The notes under the pieces were generated by a model. That model was not told where the DNA came from and did not search any database. It saw only the letters and a list, made by a program, of their open reading frames with translations. This document shows, in pieces, positions 34,101 through 45,469 of a stretch of 64,000 nucleotides of DNA (its first letter is position 1; each line of letters begins with the position of its first letter). The translations under genes were made by a program, and so were the position numbers. The stretch comes from Heterohyrax brucei (lineage: Eukaryota > Chordata > Mammalia > Hyracoidea > Procaviidae): NCBI GenBank assembly GCA_028571685.1, contig CM053148.1, positions 92,650,001 through 92,714,000 of the forward strand, given 5' to 3'.

Positions 34101-34142
34101 TTTTCTAGGATGAGTTCATGAACTTAATTGTCAGAACTCTTA

Positions 34143-34500
34143 TAGAGAGGCTGATAAGACCAGAGACTGAGGGCATCTTCCAGCCAAGCTCAAGCAAAAG
34201 CTGAGATTTTCAGACCAAGAAACCACAGCCAAGGCCAAGTGCTGTCGAGTCAGATCCCACTCATGAGGAACTAAATTACTCTAACAACCATATCCACTTG
34301 AAAAAAGATCGTTCACTAGTAAGAGTACCGACAGAGAACTACAGCCTTAACCAACACCTTCACTGGAGTGTTTGAAAGACCCTGAGGGAGAAGTCCTAGA
34401 TAAACTATGCTCGGACGACTTTCTAACAGAAACTATGAGTCAATAAATGTGTCTTAAGTAAGCTGAAAAGTTTGTGGTGATTTGTTAATACGATGAGATG
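34143..34500 (+). mobile_element. MLT1-type MaLR LTR, 3' part
   Basis: Continues the LTR broken at 32706: gagaggctgataagacc, then gaaagaccctgagggag, then the LTR 3' end with tgagtcaataaatgtgtc (polyadenylation signal) and gtttgtggtgatttgtta. A SINE-tail fragment sits inside near 34234. Confidence 0.65.
34230..34270 (-). mobile_element. tail-only AfroSINE fragment
   Basis: Phrase aagtgctgtcgagtcagat then cccactcatgagg equals the complement of a SINE tail with a decayed ggatcc core. It stops within about 40 bases. Confidence 0.5.
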
Positions 34501-34962
34501 TAACTCATACTAACAACTCTAATTTTCTTTGATACATTCATTAATAATACATTATTCCATGACATCTATTGCTTCCTTTGAATTGATAATTTTAAAATTT
34601 ATTTCAACACAACCTCTTTCTAGTACCTATCATATAGTTACTGCCTACTTCATAAAGCTTTAGACTCTACCCCTAAATATAACTTTATCTCTGTGACTAC
34701 CTAATCCCATAATACTCTAACACACACACACATCCTTATTGCTCGATAATTTTTTTCCTTATCACTATTGATTCTTCAACAGTCACCCTCCAAAATGTTT
34801 TCTTTACATTCTAACTTCCTTTTTGCGTATATTCTAAGCAGCGATCTTGATTATTTTGTGTATCCAATCAAACATCAAGTAAACACGATGGGTTATCTTT
34901 AAACTTTTAAATAGGTGTCCTGACATTAACTAGAATATTATCAACAGTAGTATATATTCAAC
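34501..34962. other. AT-rich stretch, no gene seen
   Basis: Low-GC DNA with a short CA run at 34721-34732; no recognised repeat. Confidence 0.45.
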
Positions 34963-35112
34963 GAAAAGCCCTGGTGGTGTAGTGGTTAGTTGCTACGTCT
35001 GCTAACACTAAGATCGGCAGCTTGAACCTACCAGGCGCTCCTTGGAAACTCTATGGAGCAGTTCTGTTCTATCATGTAGGGTTGCTGGAGTGGGCATCAG
35101 CTTGATGGTGGT
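34963..35112 (+). mobile_element. AfroSINE
   Basis: Head aaaagccctggtggtgtagtgg, B box ggcagcttgaacctacc, body gcgctccttggaaactctatg, and a shortened tail (ggttgctggagtgggc). Confidence 0.93.
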
Positions 35113-35124
35113 GGATACGCATGA

Positions 35125-35305
35125 AAGGAGCCCTTGGCGTTTCAGTGGTTCAAGCAATCAACTGCTAACTGAAAGGCCAGCAGTTCAGAACTACTCGAGA
35201 CTCCATGGACAGAAGTAGGAATCAGCCTCAACAGAAATTTGCAGGCTTGGAAACTCTCTAGAGTCACGATGTGTCGGAACCAACTCAGTGGCAGTGAATC
35301 GAATA
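35125..35305 (+). mobile_element. AfroSINE long form
   Basis: Head aaggagcccttggcgtttcag, B-box region agcagttcagaactactc, long-form insert with acagaaatttgcaggcttgg, and tail cacgatgtgtcggaacca then actcagtggcag. It follows the previous copy by about a dozen bases in the same orientation. Confidence 0.85.
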
Positions 35306-35323
35306 TACATGAAGATCCAGTAG

Positions 35324-35363
35324 TACACACACACACACACACGTGCACACACACACACACACG
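35324..35363. repeat. AC microsatellite
   Basis: About eighteen AC units broken once by gtgc. The minus-strand frames across it are artefacts of this run. Confidence 0.95.
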
Positions 35364-36292
35364 CAAGAACCAGCTTTCTCAACGTAATCTTTTCACCTGA
35401 GTGGTCTCAATATATGGTGATGAATGTTAGAAAAAGTAGGAGTTAACAATCTGCCAGGTATTATGTATAGGCTTTGCAGATAACGTATTTCTAAAATATA
35501 AGAAAAAGACTCACCAAAATGTATTGTTTTATTTTTTAAAAAATGTAGTTAAAATTAAAAAATATTGGATTGTAGAATGACAGTGTTTGAGTTATAGAAT
35601 TATTTAATAAGTGACTCAACTGTGAATGATATGTTACTGTATTTTGCTAGAGGAGAGAATGCCTGACAATCTAATTCCTGTGTGAAACTTTCAACTGGGG
35701 AGACATATTTTTTAATTCTTTTTTCATTAATGTTTGGTGTTTTTAGCCTGTATTGTCAGAAAAAGTGATTTCGTCTCTAGCTATAAGGTAGCTTTGTGTT
35801 AATTTCCATTTTGAAATTGTGGAATTCATTTATTGGAATATGTCTTGATTACTTTTTTGACAACTTAAAATGCTTATTTTGAGTTCCTTTGGGATGTTCA
35901 TCTGGTTGTTTGTTTGAAGGAAAATAATTAAAACTTTTTTTCCAGTATAACTGTCAATCAGCATTAGCTTTTAAAAGTTGATTTAATGTTGATGGCTTCA
36001 GAATAACACAGTAAAATGTGTGCTTATATATCATATTCATAAATTGGTATTTCTTCAATTTTTCCTATTACACCTAGAAAGTTATTACAATATAAATCTA
36101 TTTTTATTATATTTCCCAGTCTCACTTGTACATTCACAGATGTATATATAATTACTAATATGTTTCTGGATACATGCTAGCAGCTAAATATAAAGTGGTA
36201 AGCAAAATCCATCTTCTTTTATGAAGCAATCCCTCTACCTGAAATATAATGCTGTTTTTAATCCCATTTTCTTCAGGAAGTGTCTCTGTAAT
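35364..36292. other. AT-rich stretch, no gene seen
   Basis: More than 900 bases of low-GC DNA with no repeat or open frame that I can interpret. Confidence 0.45.
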
Positions 36293-36447
36293 TTATATCA
36301 CTGCCATCAAGTCAGTTCTGTTTACAGCGACCCTGTTGACAGAGTAGAACTGCCTCATAGAGTGTCCAAGGAGCACCTGCCAGATTTGAGCTGCCAACCT
36401 TTTGGTTAGCAGCCGTAGCACTTAACCACTACGCCCCCAGGACTTGT
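36293..36447 (-). mobile_element. AfroSINE
   Basis: Tail first: actgccatcaagtcagttc, then accctgttgacagagtagaa, ccagatttgagctgccaac, and the head complement acttaaccactacgccccc. The plus frame at 36221-36409 crosses it. Confidence 0.93.
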
Positions 36448-36599
36448 AATGTATACACTCCCTCAAAAATAATTTGAAAACTTTCTCTTTATCTGATTGT
36501 TTAGTATATGAACAACTTTATTTTTCTTCTATCATGAAACTGTTTCCTGAATCTTCCATTCCCTTGTACCTAGACACAATTCCTTAACAATGAAATCTC

Positions 36600-36690
36600 T
36601 TTAGTTCACTTTTTTATTTAACAAATACTTATTAAACACTGGTAAACAAAATCCTTGCTTTCACGGTTCATAACTTTTTGAATGAGGTAT
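36600..36690 (-). mobile_element. possible L2 3' end
   Basis: Phrase tttatttaacaaatactta followed by ttaaacactggtaaacaaa resembles the complement of the L2 3' end. The stretch is short and old. Confidence 0.4.
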
Positions 36691-36784
36691 CAATACATAT
36701 TTGATATGTATTAATTTTTCAAGAATACTTAGAGCATAAGTAATGTGCCAGATAATGTGTTGACCACTATGACTGAAGATCTAT

Positions 36785-36928
36785 AACTAAACAAGTTGCT
36801 GCCAGTCAATTCAAGCACATAACAACCCTATAGGACAAAGGAGAACTGCCTCATAGGAATACTGAAGAGTAGCTGGTAGACTTGAACTGCCAAGATTTGA
36901 TTAGCCACAGAGCTGTTAACCACAGAAG
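36785..36928 (-). mobile_element. AfroSINE
   Basis: Tail first: gttgctgccagtcaattcaag, aaccctataggacaaagg, then agacttgaactgccaag and a decayed head (agctgttaaccacag). Confidence 0.85.
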
Positions 36929-37671
36929 ACAGTATATGTAACAATATCCACCTATACATACAGCGTACATTCTAACAGAGGAGAGATGCAATTAGCTAAT
37001 TGACAGGCAAATAAATTCATGATCAAAATACATATACATCTTCACCATTCCTTTTCTCTAATCCAAATGACCAGGTAAAGTTGATCATCTTGTCCAAACT
37101 TAAACTTGTTTTAAGCATGAGACTTCAAGAACTGCTTATTCATTAACTGTTTCTCTTGTTGAAATATTCTTTCCCCAGACTTTTTATGAAATAGCTGCTG
37201 TCCTGTGTTGGATACTCTCCTCTTCCTCCTGTCATACCTAACCATCCACCACTCATTTTCATGATGTTTTATGCTCTGGTTGGTCTTTATATTATTGACA
37301 GCATCAACAAGATGCTGACAGTGAATCAACCACTTAATACTATTTCTTAATGCCTCCATTACTATATAGTTTCTTGGATTTTCAAAGTATGTAGTTGTAC
37401 CATTCCAAGTGAAAAATGGTTTAGTTTTTTGCTTGATTCTTATTATATGTATCGGTCCATTTTTTATTGTTGTTGCTATAATTGCTAGAAACTTCAAGGC
37501 AATATCCCAAAATGAAGTTAACCATCCATCTCTAGTTTCTGAAATGTTTTTACAATTGTAGTTAGTATTTACTGTGTCTTTTGGAAAGTTCTGGTCAATA
37601 CACATAAGTACACTTCATTTACTTTAATTTTATGTGTTATTTTTAGAAATTAAGAATGCTTACTGTATGAA
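36929..37671. other. no recognised gene; contains one 164-residue minus-strand frame
   Basis: The minus frame 37605-37111 starts with Met and ends at a stop. Its product is basic with no signal peptide or domain that I recognise; it is rich in Lys, Asn and Gln. Base composition is like its surroundings and a frame of this length is expected about once by chance in such DNA. An unnamed repeat or pseudogene is possible. Confidence 0.3.
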
Positions 37672-37832
37672 GGAAACCCTGGTGGTGTACTGGTTAAGTG
37701 CTAGTTAGTCTGTTAACTGAAAGTGCGGCAGTTCAAATCCACCAGGCACTGCTTAGAAAATTCTATGGGAGCAGTTCTACTTTGTCCTATAGGGTCGCTG
37801 TAAGTTGGCATCAAATCAACAGCACCGGATTT
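37672..37832 (+). mobile_element. AfroSINE
   Basis: Head ggaaaccctggtggtgtactgg, B box ggcagttcaaatccacc, and tail ggtcgctgtaagttggcatc followed by aaatcaacagcaccgg. Confidence 0.94.
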
Positions 37833-37847
37833 TTGCTACTGAACAGG

Positions 37848-37998
37848 AGTCCTGGTAGCCTGGTCATTTGGAGCTACAGCTACCAACCAAAAGGTCAGCT
37901 GTTTGAATCCACTGGCTGCTTCACAGAAATCCTACAGGGTAGTTCTGCTCTGTCCTGTAGGGAAGCTATGAGTCAGATCAACTCAATGGAAATGGGTG
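37848..37998 (+). mobile_element. AfroSINE
   Basis: Head aggagtcctggtagcctggtc, B box gctgtttgaatccactg, and tail gggaagctatgagtcagatc. It follows the previous copy by about 15 bases in the same orientation; one frame (37698-38069) runs through both by chance. Confidence 0.92.
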
Positions 37999-38337
37999 CT
38001 TATGGATATTATATTGTAAAAATAACTTCACTATTCATTGACAATTTCATAAGATTTTTTTCCCTATAATTTGATAATGTTGCAAACTGTGTTAAGATAT
38101 TTTCTCCTTTGGAACTGTAACCACACTAATAGAATAAATAGACCTATGGGTTCTATTTTTTAAAAATACTATTCATGATTTTTCATCTATGATCATGAAT
38201 TATATTATTTTGAAGATTTAAAAATTTTGTCTAATGCTTTATGGTAGTAAATGTAAGTAATTAATTGGGAAGATTATAGCATTTTTCTTTGGAGTGAATA
38301 TCTACAAATTTATTCATGCACACACACCCAGACATAA

Positions 38338-38508
38338 TGAATAAACTCTGGTGGTGTAGTGGTTAAGTCCTATATCTGTTAGCCAAGAGTTGGCTGTTCA
38401 CATCCACCAGGCACTCCTCGGAAATTCTATGGGACAGTTCTACTCTGACCTCTAGGATCACTGTGAGTCTGAATCAACTCAACAGTAGTGGATTTGGCTT
38501 GATTTTCA
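38338..38508 (+). mobile_element. AfroSINE
   Basis: Head aaactctggtggtgtagtgg, B box gctgttcacatccacc, and tail ggatcactgtgagtctgaat then caactcaacagtag. 38000-38337 between copies holds nothing recognised. Confidence 0.93.
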
Positions 38509-38539
38509 GATATATAATGATTTTCAGCTATTAATCAAT

Positions 38540-38606
38540 CTATTCTACTCTGGCCTCTAGGGTTGCCACGAGTTGGATCCAACTCGACGGCACTTGGCTT
38601 AGCATT
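38540..38606 (+). mobile_element. tail-only AfroSINE fragment
   Basis: Starts abruptly at tattctactctggcctctagg and runs through gttgccacgagttggatcc and aactcgacggcacttggc. The core gagttggatccaactc (38570-38585) is a perfect palindrome. The tRNA-like half is absent. Confidence 0.7.
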
Positions 38607-39371
38607 CTCAACACTCTTTCTAATGACAGATATTTATTCATCTTTCAATTGCTTCTGTAGAGATTATCATAGTCAGTTTTTTTTCATTTTGAAGAATCCA
38701 TAAGTAAACAATGAACGATCACATAAAACGACTGCTAAATATATATTTCATATCTTTTTTTCCAAATCAATGCAGTATCTTTAAAATGCTACATTTATTT
38801 CAATTATGATATTTGCTATAAAGCTTTTTTTTGGAATACTCTAATTGATGCAGCCTTATCTGAGTTGTTTGCTGTATTTTACTCACCTTTTTTGTTGTAC
38901 CTTTGAACTTGAATCGTTACTTGGTTTCTCAGCTGCTCAACAAAGCATAGACAATATTACTTCTCAGGAAACGAGAAAATTAAATGTGATTAAAATGCAC
39001 AGTATTTTTCAGTTTATGGTGTAGAAGGGGAATGCAATAACATTTCCTGTATTCCCGCCTTTGACATTGTCTTTAAATACTGTTTTAATTACATTTAGAA
39101 TATTTTAAACTTTGGCATCTTTTTGTATTTGTGAAAATACCTTTAATTAATAGCTAGGTTGTAGTTAATGAGAATGATCATGACATATAATACCATTTCT
39201 GTTTTTTATTTCAGCAAGGTGTAACAGCTATTAAGATATTACTTACACAATCTATGAATGTATTTTGAAGGCAAAATCCAAAAAAAGAGCAATAAAAGTT
39301 TTGAGCCACTTCAAATGTCTTTACAATACTGACAAAGCCTTTCATTTATTATCCTGATTTTTTTTAAATGG
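38607..39371. other. AT-rich stretch, no gene seen
   Basis: Low-GC DNA without recognised features. Confidence 0.45.
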
Positions 39372-39525
39372 TTGTTATCAAATTGATTTTGCCTCTCAAT
39401 GACCCTACAGGACAGAGAACTGCCCTATAGGATTTCCAAGGAGCTGCTGGTGGATTCAAGCTGCCAACCCTTTGATTAGCAGTCATACATAGCTCTTAAC
39501 CACTGTACCAGCAGGGTGCCTCCTT
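39372..39525 (-). mobile_element. AfroSINE
   Basis: Tail first: ggttgttatcaaattgatt, then gaccctacaggacagagaac, ttcaagctgccaaccctttg and the head complement ctcttaaccactgtaccagc. Confidence 0.92.
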
Positions 39526-41074
39526 AAGAATAGATATCAAGTAAAATCCATAGACACCTGTTTTTTGATACTCAAATGTTATTACTGAACCAACATAAAC
39601 TTTCCCAACTCTACCATGCTTCCTAATAATCTGAGAATAATTTCCATCTATATATACACATTTTTACACTGAAGTCTAGTTACTAGGATGACAATTTCTC
39701 TAGATAGGATTCTTTTTGCAGATTTTATCTACAAAGACCTACACTGTTGAAAGGAATGGAAGGGTAGGGTTTATGGCTGAAAAGTAGAGGCCAAATACAA
39801 GTACATTAGTTTTGCAATAGGGTAAAATAAGATACACACCTGATCTCTAATTCTGCATGGAGGGTATGGTCCATAATCAAGTTCATTATATTTTTGCAGT
39901 TGTCTTAGTTATTGTGGTCTTGAGCTGAAGAAATGCAATAACTTCTGGATTCCTTTAGGGAGTCATTTACTCCTTTACCGTGTCCATTCCATAGCTCAGA
40001 ATGGCCCCCTCCTGATGAGAAAGTGGGCCTGTAAATGGTTAATTGCTTTCAAGGGAGAAACGTGGGCACTTGACAGAAATTGTCAATTATTGCTTTCATT
40101 TCACAAATGTGAGCATGATTCATTAAATTTACAGCCTTTTCAGTGATCATTTTTACTGGTTCATCTCTAGCAATTACCTGAGTCATAACAACATATGTCT
40201 ACTCTTGCAACATGATAAGTTTATTCCATTTCCCGTTGTTAAAAAAAACTGCAATAATGCCCTGTTGTTTTATGAGATATGAATATCTTATCCTGCTGTT
40301 GTTTAAAGCAAAATGCACCATACTGCAAAAACAATGGACATATTCTGTTTATTACATGGGATTGTGCAGAATAAAAAAAAGGCAAAAGAGTTGCAAAGGA
40401 GGAAATATGATCAAACCCAGAGCCAAGCAAACTAATCCTAGATAAAAATATTAGACATAGCTGTAAAGACAAATGAGTAATATTATGTTTTATATAAGTA
40501 CAGAAGATTGATTATAAATGTTTTGAGCATTTGTTCAACTTGAAACATAATCGGTAAAACTTAGGTTTGAATAGTAAATCTGTACTTAGCAGCATTAAAA
40601 ATGTTTCTTGATCAGTTTTACAATTTATGTTTGCTCATGTGCAAAAGTGGAATGTGTCCTGAATTAAAAAGTATCCTATCAAAAAAAAATCTCTACCAGG
40701 AATCTCCTAATCTGACAATAAGAATCTTCACATATATTATTAAATTAAAGATCTCAGGGTGAAATTCTCTTAGATTTAGGCTGAGAACTCCAGCCAGTGA
40801 CCAGTTTCTTTATAGAAGAAGGGAGACAGATACTTAACACACGGATACACAGATGGGAGGCCATCTGAAGACAGAAGTAATATTGAATGATCTTTCTGCC
40901 TCTGGACAGAACAAAGCCTGCTGTTTTCATGTAAGAATAAGTTTTTTTGTTTGTTTGTTTGTTTGCTTGCTTTTTAATTTTTTTAGTAATAACAATAAAA
41001 GAATAAAATTTCTAACATCTATCAATTATCTCATCTATGATAAACCCTCAGCCCCACACCCACCCATGTAGCCA
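39526..41074. other. no gene seen
   Basis: 1.5 kb without a repeat that I recognise. The interval 39900-40200 has mixed composition and no repeat signature, so it could be unique sequence. A GTTT run lies at 40949-40970. Opposing frames at 40212-40472 are mutual shadows. Confidence 0.45.
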
Positions 41075-42110
41075 ACACAGTCATTTTTTTCCGTGGATAA
41101 TTCTCTTGTTAACTCCTTACAACAGGGGTCTCAAACAAAATTTGTCCTTTTGACAATGATTGATTTCACTCACCGTGATCTCTTCCAAATGAGACCATGT
41201 TATGAGATGTTTTCTAAAATTGTCATTGTTTTTATCATAGCGTAGTGTTCACTGAGTATATGTACCATAGTTTGCTTATCCATTCATCTCTTGATGGGCA
41301 TTGGGGTTGATCCCAGTTTTTGCTATTGTGGACTGTGCTGCAACAAACATTCATGTATGTATGTCTGTTTGTGTGAACAGCTCTGTTTCTGAAGGATAAA
41401 TTCCAAGCAGTGGAATTACGGGATCAAATGGTATATCTATTTCCAGCTTTTTAAGGAAGTGCCAGATAGTTTTCCAAAGAGGTTGTACCATTTTGCAATC
41501 CCACCAGAAGTGTAGGAGAGTTCCAATTTCTCTGAAGCCTCTCCAGCATTTGTGTTTTTTGGATCATGGCCAGCCTTGCCGGGGTGAGATGGTATTTCAT
41601 TGCAGTTTTGATTTGAATTTCTTTAGTAGCTAATGATCTTGAGCAATTCTGCATGTGCCTTTCGGCTGCCTGGGTATCCTCTTTAGAAATGTTTATCTCC
41701 TTTGCCTATCACTTAACTGGACGATTTATCCTTTTCTTGTTGATATTTTGTAATGCCTTATAGATTATGGAGATCAGGTGTTGGCCTGACATATAGTTGC
41801 CAAATATTTTTTCCCAGTCTGTAGGTGGTCTTTTAATTCTTTTGAAGAGCAAAAGTGTTTGATTCTTAGTAGTTCCCATTTACCTATTTTTCCTCTATTG
41901 ATCATGCTTTGTTTGTTAGACTTTGATGTCTGTCTACATTGTGTCTTAAAACTTCCATTGTTGAACCTATTTTATTTTGGATGAGCTTTATCATTTTAGA
42001 TTTGATATTTAGGTCTTTTATCCAATTTGAGCTGGTTTTTGTATAAGGGGTGAGATGTGGATCTTTTATGAAGCCACCCAGTTAGTGGCAATTTCTTATG
42101 ACACCCTTAT
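41075..42110 (-). mobile_element. L1 LINE, ORF2 end and 3' region
   Basis: Blocks in order: tgatttcactcaccgtgat, cttatccattcatctcttg, atgggcattggggttgatc, attgtggactgtgctgcaa, caatcccaccagaagtgtag, tgagatggtatttcattgc, ttgccaaatattttttccc, then tttatccaatttgagctgg. This is the reverse complement of the L1 ORF2 C-terminal part and beyond. The left side lacks the L1 tail seen at 1 and 3786, so the 3' end is missing or diverged. Stops interrupt all sense frames. Confidence 0.85.
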
Positions 42111-42124
42111 AGAACTGAACAACT

Positions 42125-42240
42125 AGTGCAGGGTTCCTGCTAGCTGTCATGGATCAGTGCAAACTCATGATGACCTTGTGTATGATAGAATGAAATGCTG
42201 CCCAGTCCTCTACCATATTCATGACACTAACACTGAATTT
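42125..42240 (-). mobile_element. RTE LINE 3' end, short
   Basis: Phrases ctagctgtcatggatcagtg, aaactcatgatgaccttgtg and tgctgcccagtcctctacc follow the complement of the RTE 3' end. About 115 bases survive. Confidence 0.6.
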
Positions 42241-42330
42241 CTAAGGTTTCCATGAATGTTATGTGAAGCCATGTGCTTCAAAGTAGTAGTATAATAATAA
42301 CTACAAAGAATTGTGGGCTTCTTATGATGT

Positions 42331-42485
42331 CTGGAAAGCCCTGGTGGCATAGTGGTTAAGTGCTGCATCTGGCAACCTAAAAGCCGGCGGTTCAAATCCA
42401 CCAGGTGCTCCTTGGAAACTCTGTGAAGCAGTTCTTCTCTGTCCAATAGGGTTGAGTCAGAAATGACTTGATGGCCATGGTTTTA
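42331..42485 (+). mobile_element. AfroSINE
   Basis: Head gaaagccctggtggcatagtgg, B box ggcggttcaaatccacc (CpG sites kept), and tail gttgagtcagaaatgactt. The tail has lost about ten bases before gagtc. Confidence 0.94.
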
Positions 42486-43689
42486 TGCTGTCTAATAATT
42501 TTTCATTCCTGAGAATTAATGATCTTTAACTGTCTGCTCAATAACAGCAGAATGAATGGGGCAAAAACTTGTATGGAAGGCAAGTAGAAAAACAAAGCTC
42601 TCTGTTGACATCATTAATCTTTCATTGTTATCAAGAACCATATAGTGCTAGGTTCCAATTACATATCCTACTCATCTCAACAAAAGGCCTCAAGGTAACA
42701 GAAAACTGCACTTCTTAATTAGCTAAAGGCACATCTACTGTGACTTGATTGTATTGTTTTGGGATCTCATCTGCTCTCTGCAACACAAGAGGCTCAGAAA
42801 ATTAGCTTCCACCTACGCCCTTTAACTTTCTGAGAAGGACTACAAAAATATATATACTCTTCTCAATAGTTTCACAGATATTCTGCTAATAGGATTCAAA
42901 ACTCTAGCACCCCGTAACAGTTTAGACAGCATCTAGATTATAGACTATTACCCATAAAAATGCCCACCCAGCTCATGCACTCCTGAGCTGACCTTTGAGG
43001 GCTTGATAAATTAAAGTGTCCACCAATGTTAATAACATTTCTCTCCATCCCTTCCTTCTTCTTCCCCTTATCCTTATCGTAATCTTCATTTTCCTTTTCC
43101 TCCCCCAGAGAATGTGGTGTGATCGAGCAGGTGAAACGGAGACGATGCTACCGTATTCAAGGCAGCGTGTCTGCAAGGAGTTTAACTGAAATGGCTAAAG
43201 TGCAGGAAAGTTATAATAAGTAGTGATTAAAACTCTGAGTGTCGGCGAGATTATTTAATGGAAAGATTTGAAGAACAAGCTGATGATGTTCAGCTTATGC
43301 TCCAAGAGTTGGCAAATTACGGAAAGTGTTGGAGGGTCAGTGTTGGGGGAAGGTTGGAAGGGAATGAAATGCCGTTTCACGGAGGTTACGTGAAAGGAAG
43401 AGCGGTAGATGAGACCACGTGACCACTTAGGAGCCAACCACGGCGCTCAGTTGTTAGCACTGTCGCTAAAAAAGGCAATTCCATTATACCAGTGCACAGT
43501 TGCAACTTTTTAGTAGAGTAAGAGAGAGGAATTAAGAATCCTAGATAGTGGCAAGTCAAATGGAAAGATGGGGATGAAGGATACTTTTCAGGAAAGATCA
43601 TACATTGTAACTCACAACTTTAGGACAGAAGTGAGGTAAGATAAGGAAAAGATTAAGATTTTTCACTACGATTCTTGGCAGAATTACTG
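42486..43689. other. no named repeat; CpG-richer patch
   Basis: From about 43110 to 43470 the sequence keeps many CpG sites (for example gatcgagcagg, gtgtcggcgag, ccacggcgctc), clearly more than its neighbours. No promoter element, open frame or repeat family is recognised. Confidence 0.4.
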
Positions 43690-44005
43690 TACTGTATCAT
43701 TACTTGTTCTGGAAAAAGTACAGCCAGAGGGCTCCTTGGAGGCAAGGATAGAGAGGCTGTGTCTCACTACTTTGGACATAGTTTCAGGAGGGATCAGCCC
43801 CTGGAGAAGGACGTCACGTTTGGTACAGTGAGGGTCAGTGAGAAGGAGGAAGACCTCCAGTGTGGTGGACTGACACAGTGGCTGCAACTGTAGACTTAAG
43901 CATAAAAATGATTGTGGGCATGGCACAGGACCAGGCAGTGTTTTGTTCTGTTGTACACATGGCGGTTATGAATTACAGCCAATTCGATGGCACCTAACAA
44001 CAACA
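43690..44005 (+). mobile_element. RTE LINE, ORF2 C-terminus and 3' end
   Basis: An open frame (43675-43893) encodes the RTE ORF2 C-terminal stretch: 'YFGHSFRRDQPLEKDV' then an acidic/basic block. The 3' part continues with cacagtggctgcaactgtag, atggcacaggaccaggcag and the tail gatggcacctaacaacaac. 5' truncated, as is typical for LINEs. The last codons lead straight into the tail shared with the SINE. Confidence 0.85.
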
Positions 44006-44179
44006 GCAGTATCATTACTTAAAAAGAGGAATCTAAGCAAGCAGTTGTTTAGGGCGCAAGATGAATCAATCTGATAGCAGTTAGCAACAACAGCAACAGC
44101 AACAAGGGTGTAAGATAGCATAATCTTTAAGAAAATTAATGACAAAAAAAGAAAGGATTTAAAATGGTACAATGTTTCT

Positions 44180-44343
44180 AAATCAGAATAAGCCATTATG
44201 TCGAGTCGATCCCCACTCATAGTGACCCTATAGACCGAGTAGAACTGCCCCATAGAGTTTCCAAGGAACGTCTGTTAGATTTGAACTACTGACATTTTGG
44301 TTTCAGGCGTAGCACTTAACAATCACACCACCAGGGTTTCCCT
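44180..44343 (-). mobile_element. AfroSINE
   Basis: Tail first: cattatgtcgagtcgatccc, actcatagtgaccctataga, then agatttgaactactgac and the head complement cacaccaccagggtttccc. Confidence 0.93.
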
Positions 44344-44875
44344 AAATCAGAATAAGATACAATATCAAAATAAACAGCAACTAAGTAAAAGCCTTGTGTA
44401 GACAAAGAAGAATAATAGAGATTCAAATGAGAATTTGTATAAGCTAAAATCAAAGCTGGATACTGTTACTGAAGAATTGGATATTATAGGTGTTTGAGCT
44501 ACAAGGGCATTAAAACCTCCTGTAATACAGACAAGCAAAAATAATCACCTCTCTATAAACATTTATTTCAAAAACAGTAATATCATTTTTTCACATATTA
44601 TGTGGATTGTTAATGGGTAGATGGCTCACATCTAGAAGTTATATGAAATATGCTGTTCGTTACCTCATTGGGAAGAAGCAGTGAACTTTTATTTCCCTAT
44701 TGGATATAAATGAAGAGAAGCATCCATCCAAACATAGCCGAACTAGAAAGTGGTGTATCCTCCTGAGCCAAGCTTTGCCATACCTACTCAGACTGAGAGG
44801 ATGCACACGTTTTTCTCTGCCTCACAGAGGTGTGCATTTTTCAGTTTGCTTGATTCTTCCTTGAATACTCTGGGG
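44344..44875. other. no gene seen
   Basis: AT-rich DNA without recognised features. Confidence 0.4.
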
Positions 44876-44940
44876 GTCAGTTCTACCCTGGCCCCTAGGG
44901 TCGCCATGAGTCGGATCCGACTCGATGGCACTTGGTTTGA
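44876..44940 (+). mobile_element. tail-only AfroSINE fragment
   Basis: Begins at tcagttctaccctggcccct and runs through agggtcgccatgagtcgg to ctcgatggcacttggtttg. It contains the 16-base perfect palindrome gagtcggatccgactc (44908-44923). CpG sites are intact, suggesting a recent insertion. Two frames here (44750-44944, 44788-44973) are mirror shadows across the palindrome. Confidence 0.75.
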
Positions 44941-45469
44941 CTGATTCTTCTGCACCGTAGCTATATGAAACAACTTACAAAAAGAGTCTGTTGAACAAGT
45001 CTATTAAATTCATGCTACACAGAAATGTTTTTGAAATGAGAGTTTTGGGTATCATTTATACCATTAAAATGGTTTTTTTTTTTCAGTAACTACAACAAAA
45101 TGTTTATGATATGAAAGTGTCATCTTTGAAGACCACGGGACAATGTGCATTCGTTATAAGGAAGTTGCTGTAAATCATGCTAATTAAAAATGCAATATAT
45201 TCCTTATTCTTATACTTGAGTAATTACATCTATTGAAATAAGGGGTAAGGAGTTAACCAGGAAGCTGTCTATAGTTGTCACTGTTTTATTGTATAATAAA
45301 AACATATGCCTGAATTTTGTCATATCATTCTCAGTATAACAATATATCTAGATTAGCACTCTATTCTGACAACTGGCAATAACTCAATTAATAGTCATTT
45401 GCAGACATTTAATATATTTGGGAAAACTTAAATAATCTAAGCTGCAAAAACAAACAAAAAAACACAAAA
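44941..45469. other. AT-rich stretch, no gene seen
   Basis: Low-GC DNA without recognised features. Confidence 0.4.

Larger units (their letters stand above)
32709..34140 (+). mobile_element. mariner transposon, internally deleted, carrying a nested LTR
   Basis: Inverted ends tgaggtgtgacaattaag and cttaattgtcagaactct, flanked by TA on both sides (32707-32708, 34141-34142). Without the nested LTR it is about 920 bases, against about 1.3 kb for a full mariner. Text matching the transposase N-terminal part (around 32995-33130) joins directly to text from after the first catalytic Asp, so the centre is deleted. This end sequence is the same family as the foldback copies at 4190, 10073 and 25350. 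Confidence 0.85.
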
